Positions 23,641 through 24,817 of a stretch of DNA of 24,817 nucleotides are shown one piece after another. The translations under genes were made by a program, and so were the position numbers. Numbering within the stretch: the stretch's first letter is position 1; every line of letters starts with the position of its first letter. The notes under the pieces are model-generated. The model was given only the letters and a program-made list of their open reading frames with translations, did not search any database and was not told where the DNA came from. Source of the DNA: Spirogloea muscicola (Eukaryota; Streptophyta; Zygnematophyceae; Spirogloeales; Spirogloeaceae); NCBI GenBank assembly GCA_009602725.1, contig WELB01000022.1, forward strand, positions 1,065,579 to 1,090,395, in the 5' to 3' direction.

Positions 23641-24465
23641 AGCCTTCATGGTAAAGCCATGGAGTCACCCCTTCAAGCCCGATGATGCGCCATGCGACTG
23701 GCCTCCATGGGCGTCTGAGTGATATCGTCAGCAGCCGCCCATGGGCGCGGCTGACGCTGAGGTCGGCCTGCAGCGACTGCCTGCAGAAGACCCTTTCTGC
23801 CTTTCTCGGTACCTGTCTTGAGTGTCAAGCTAGCCTGCATGCCCCTCTTCCTGCCCATCCGTCCGACACGCTGCAGCTCAGGCAGAACACTCTCGGCAGG
23901 GGGCAGCGTTCTCTTGCCGGAATCCTCGGCCGCGTTCGGCCTTAGCTTTTGTCCGAGTCATCTTGGGCTGCTTGCCCTGTGTCTCTCCGCATCTCCCGCA
24001 TGCGCTCGTCTTCACACAGGAGGCTGAGGGATCGGCCATCACACCCGAACCCTCTGTTTGTCTGATCGTGCCCTTCTGTTTTGCAGCTCAAGTACTTAAT
24101 AGCACTGGGCTTTTGCAGCTAGACTGCTTATCTCAGCGTTTGTGCCGCATTCTTGCTCATAGCCGTGAGATGGAGTACCCTATGGCTGCCCTGGTGGCAC
24201 ATACTGTGGTTCCGCCGAGGGCCCGTCTTCCTGCCCAGCCGTCCTGAAACAGGCTTGAGGGTATAGGGCACGCTACCAGCTGTCACGAGACAGAGATCCT
24301 TGATGCCCCGATGCCACACATCCTTTGGAGACTCATCGTTATGAGAGAGAAGGCGCGTGGTCCCCGTCCGCTCGTTGGTGACGAGGTCGAGGTACCCTCG
24401 CGGTCGAAAGGGAAGGGCTCGACAGTCAAGTGTCGCCTGCAAACACTGGCTGCAAATGCTACAGG
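23641..24465. other. Unassigned region
   Basis: Moderately GC-rich. The longest frame is minus 24,128-24,772 (214 codons), but its left third covers tail repeats, so its length is not good evidence for a gene. A CCATGG...CCATGG short palindrome pair is near 23,647-23,662. Confidence 0.35.
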
Positions 24466-24469
24466 GACT

Positions 24470-24695
24470 GACTCCCTTTCCGGCCCCTTCGGACCTTGTC
24501 CAGTCTTTCCGGGCTGGCTTTAGAGCTTTCCAGCCCTTGCCCCTTCTGCTGAGTGAGCTACTACAGAGACTGCTGGCTGAAGCGACTCGCAAGGGCTCAC
24601 TCTGTGGACTGAGTGAGTGCGTGAAGAAGTGGTGCTCGCCCTCAGCGGACAGGGGCTCGGAACGGCCAGCCCAAAGAGGATGAGCAAAGTGAGGA
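24470..24695. repeat. Opposed type C tail (+) and C/D-like tail (-)
   Basis: Plus: CCCCTTCGGACCTTGTCCAG, CGGGCTGGCTTTAGAGC, CCAGCCCTTGCCCC at 24,480-24,545. Minus: GTGGTGCTCGCCCTCAGCGG, GGGCTCGGAACGGCCAGCCC at 24,628-24,675. They face each other, as at 7,910-8,110. Confidence 0.75.
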
Positions 24696-24817
24696 GTGCC
24701 CGGCGGTGCGGGCGGCGGCGCGGAGGCAGGGGCCCGCGGGCACCGAGCATGCAGGAGGCGGCGCAGGGGCATCTGGCGCTAGCCCGCCCCGCCGTGGCGC
24801 GCGGCGGGCGCCGTGCG
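24696..24817. other. Very GC-rich window end
   Basis: CGG/GCG-rich sequence in the last 120 bp. No feature is assigned. Confidence 0.4.

Noticed and set aside
24128-24772. 214-codon minus-strand frame
   Set aside because: Its N-terminal third covers a tail stem-loop repeat and the remainder has no recognised motif. It is kept only as an unassigned region.

Overview
This window looks like nuclear DNA from a eukaryote, most likely a microalga or similar protist. It shows no bacterial features such as operons or ribosome binding sites. It contains a Ty1/Copia-type retrotransposon remnant, a plant-style leucine-rich-repeat fragment, long CAG/GCT tracts and one plant-type telomere-like trace (TTTAGGG). 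Algal or green-lineage affinity is an inference; no marker gene is present. I found no intact host gene, rRNA, tRNA or CRISPR array.

From 1 to about 18,940, apart from a partly unassigned stretch at about 13,140-15,340, the sequence is mostly the debris of one retroelement superfamily, on both strands. Each piece is a 5'-truncated copy of the same 3' end. The coding tail runs, in order: a segment with SPGAAAWL; a C-x-C-x12-H-x3-C finger; a RADLVA..GGGPRIIADVVTTD segment; a DEFVPLAVDVHGALG segment; a MRLSVSFQRSLAHAV segment; and a C-terminus of the form S-x-SD-L-x-L-L-T-R-G-Y-stop. A short 3' UTR follows and ends in a 60-75 bp 'tail' built around a GGGCTGG...CCAGCCC stem-loop and finishing near GAGCC-CTTCTT. 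About fifty tails or part-tails are visible, in at least four subtypes (A-D). Coding remnants form at least three subfamilies. The best coding copies are 7,052-7,930 (-), 8,485-9,111 (+), 10,548-10,999 (-), 6,145-6,609 (+) and 16,030-16,810 (-).

Two copies, at 2,795-3,890 (+) and 5,270-3,905 (-), share a composite plan: a GC-rich CACGCGC block, a roughly 400 bp homologous 'head' with a conserved GTRAGT splice-donor-like site, only the last ~50 codons of the retroelement ORF, then 3' UTR and tail. They look like a non-autonomous deletion-derivative family.

At 9,665-9,940 (-) a piece of the retroelement is joined to a leucine-rich-repeat fragment. At about 11,040-13,137 (-) lies a decayed Copia element that has lost its integrase core and most of its reverse transcriptase; Gln-coding CAG tracts sit at both gaps. 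From 16,860 to 18,480 (+) successive 3' ends lie head to tail almost without spacers.

The right part (about 19,000-24,400) has visibly lower GC for much of its length, few tails and no gene I can recognise. Two tails in opposite orientation return at 24,470-24,690. All retroelement copies look dead from truncation, frameshifts and stops. If there is a novel system here, it is the retroelement family with its structured tail and its non-autonomous partner.
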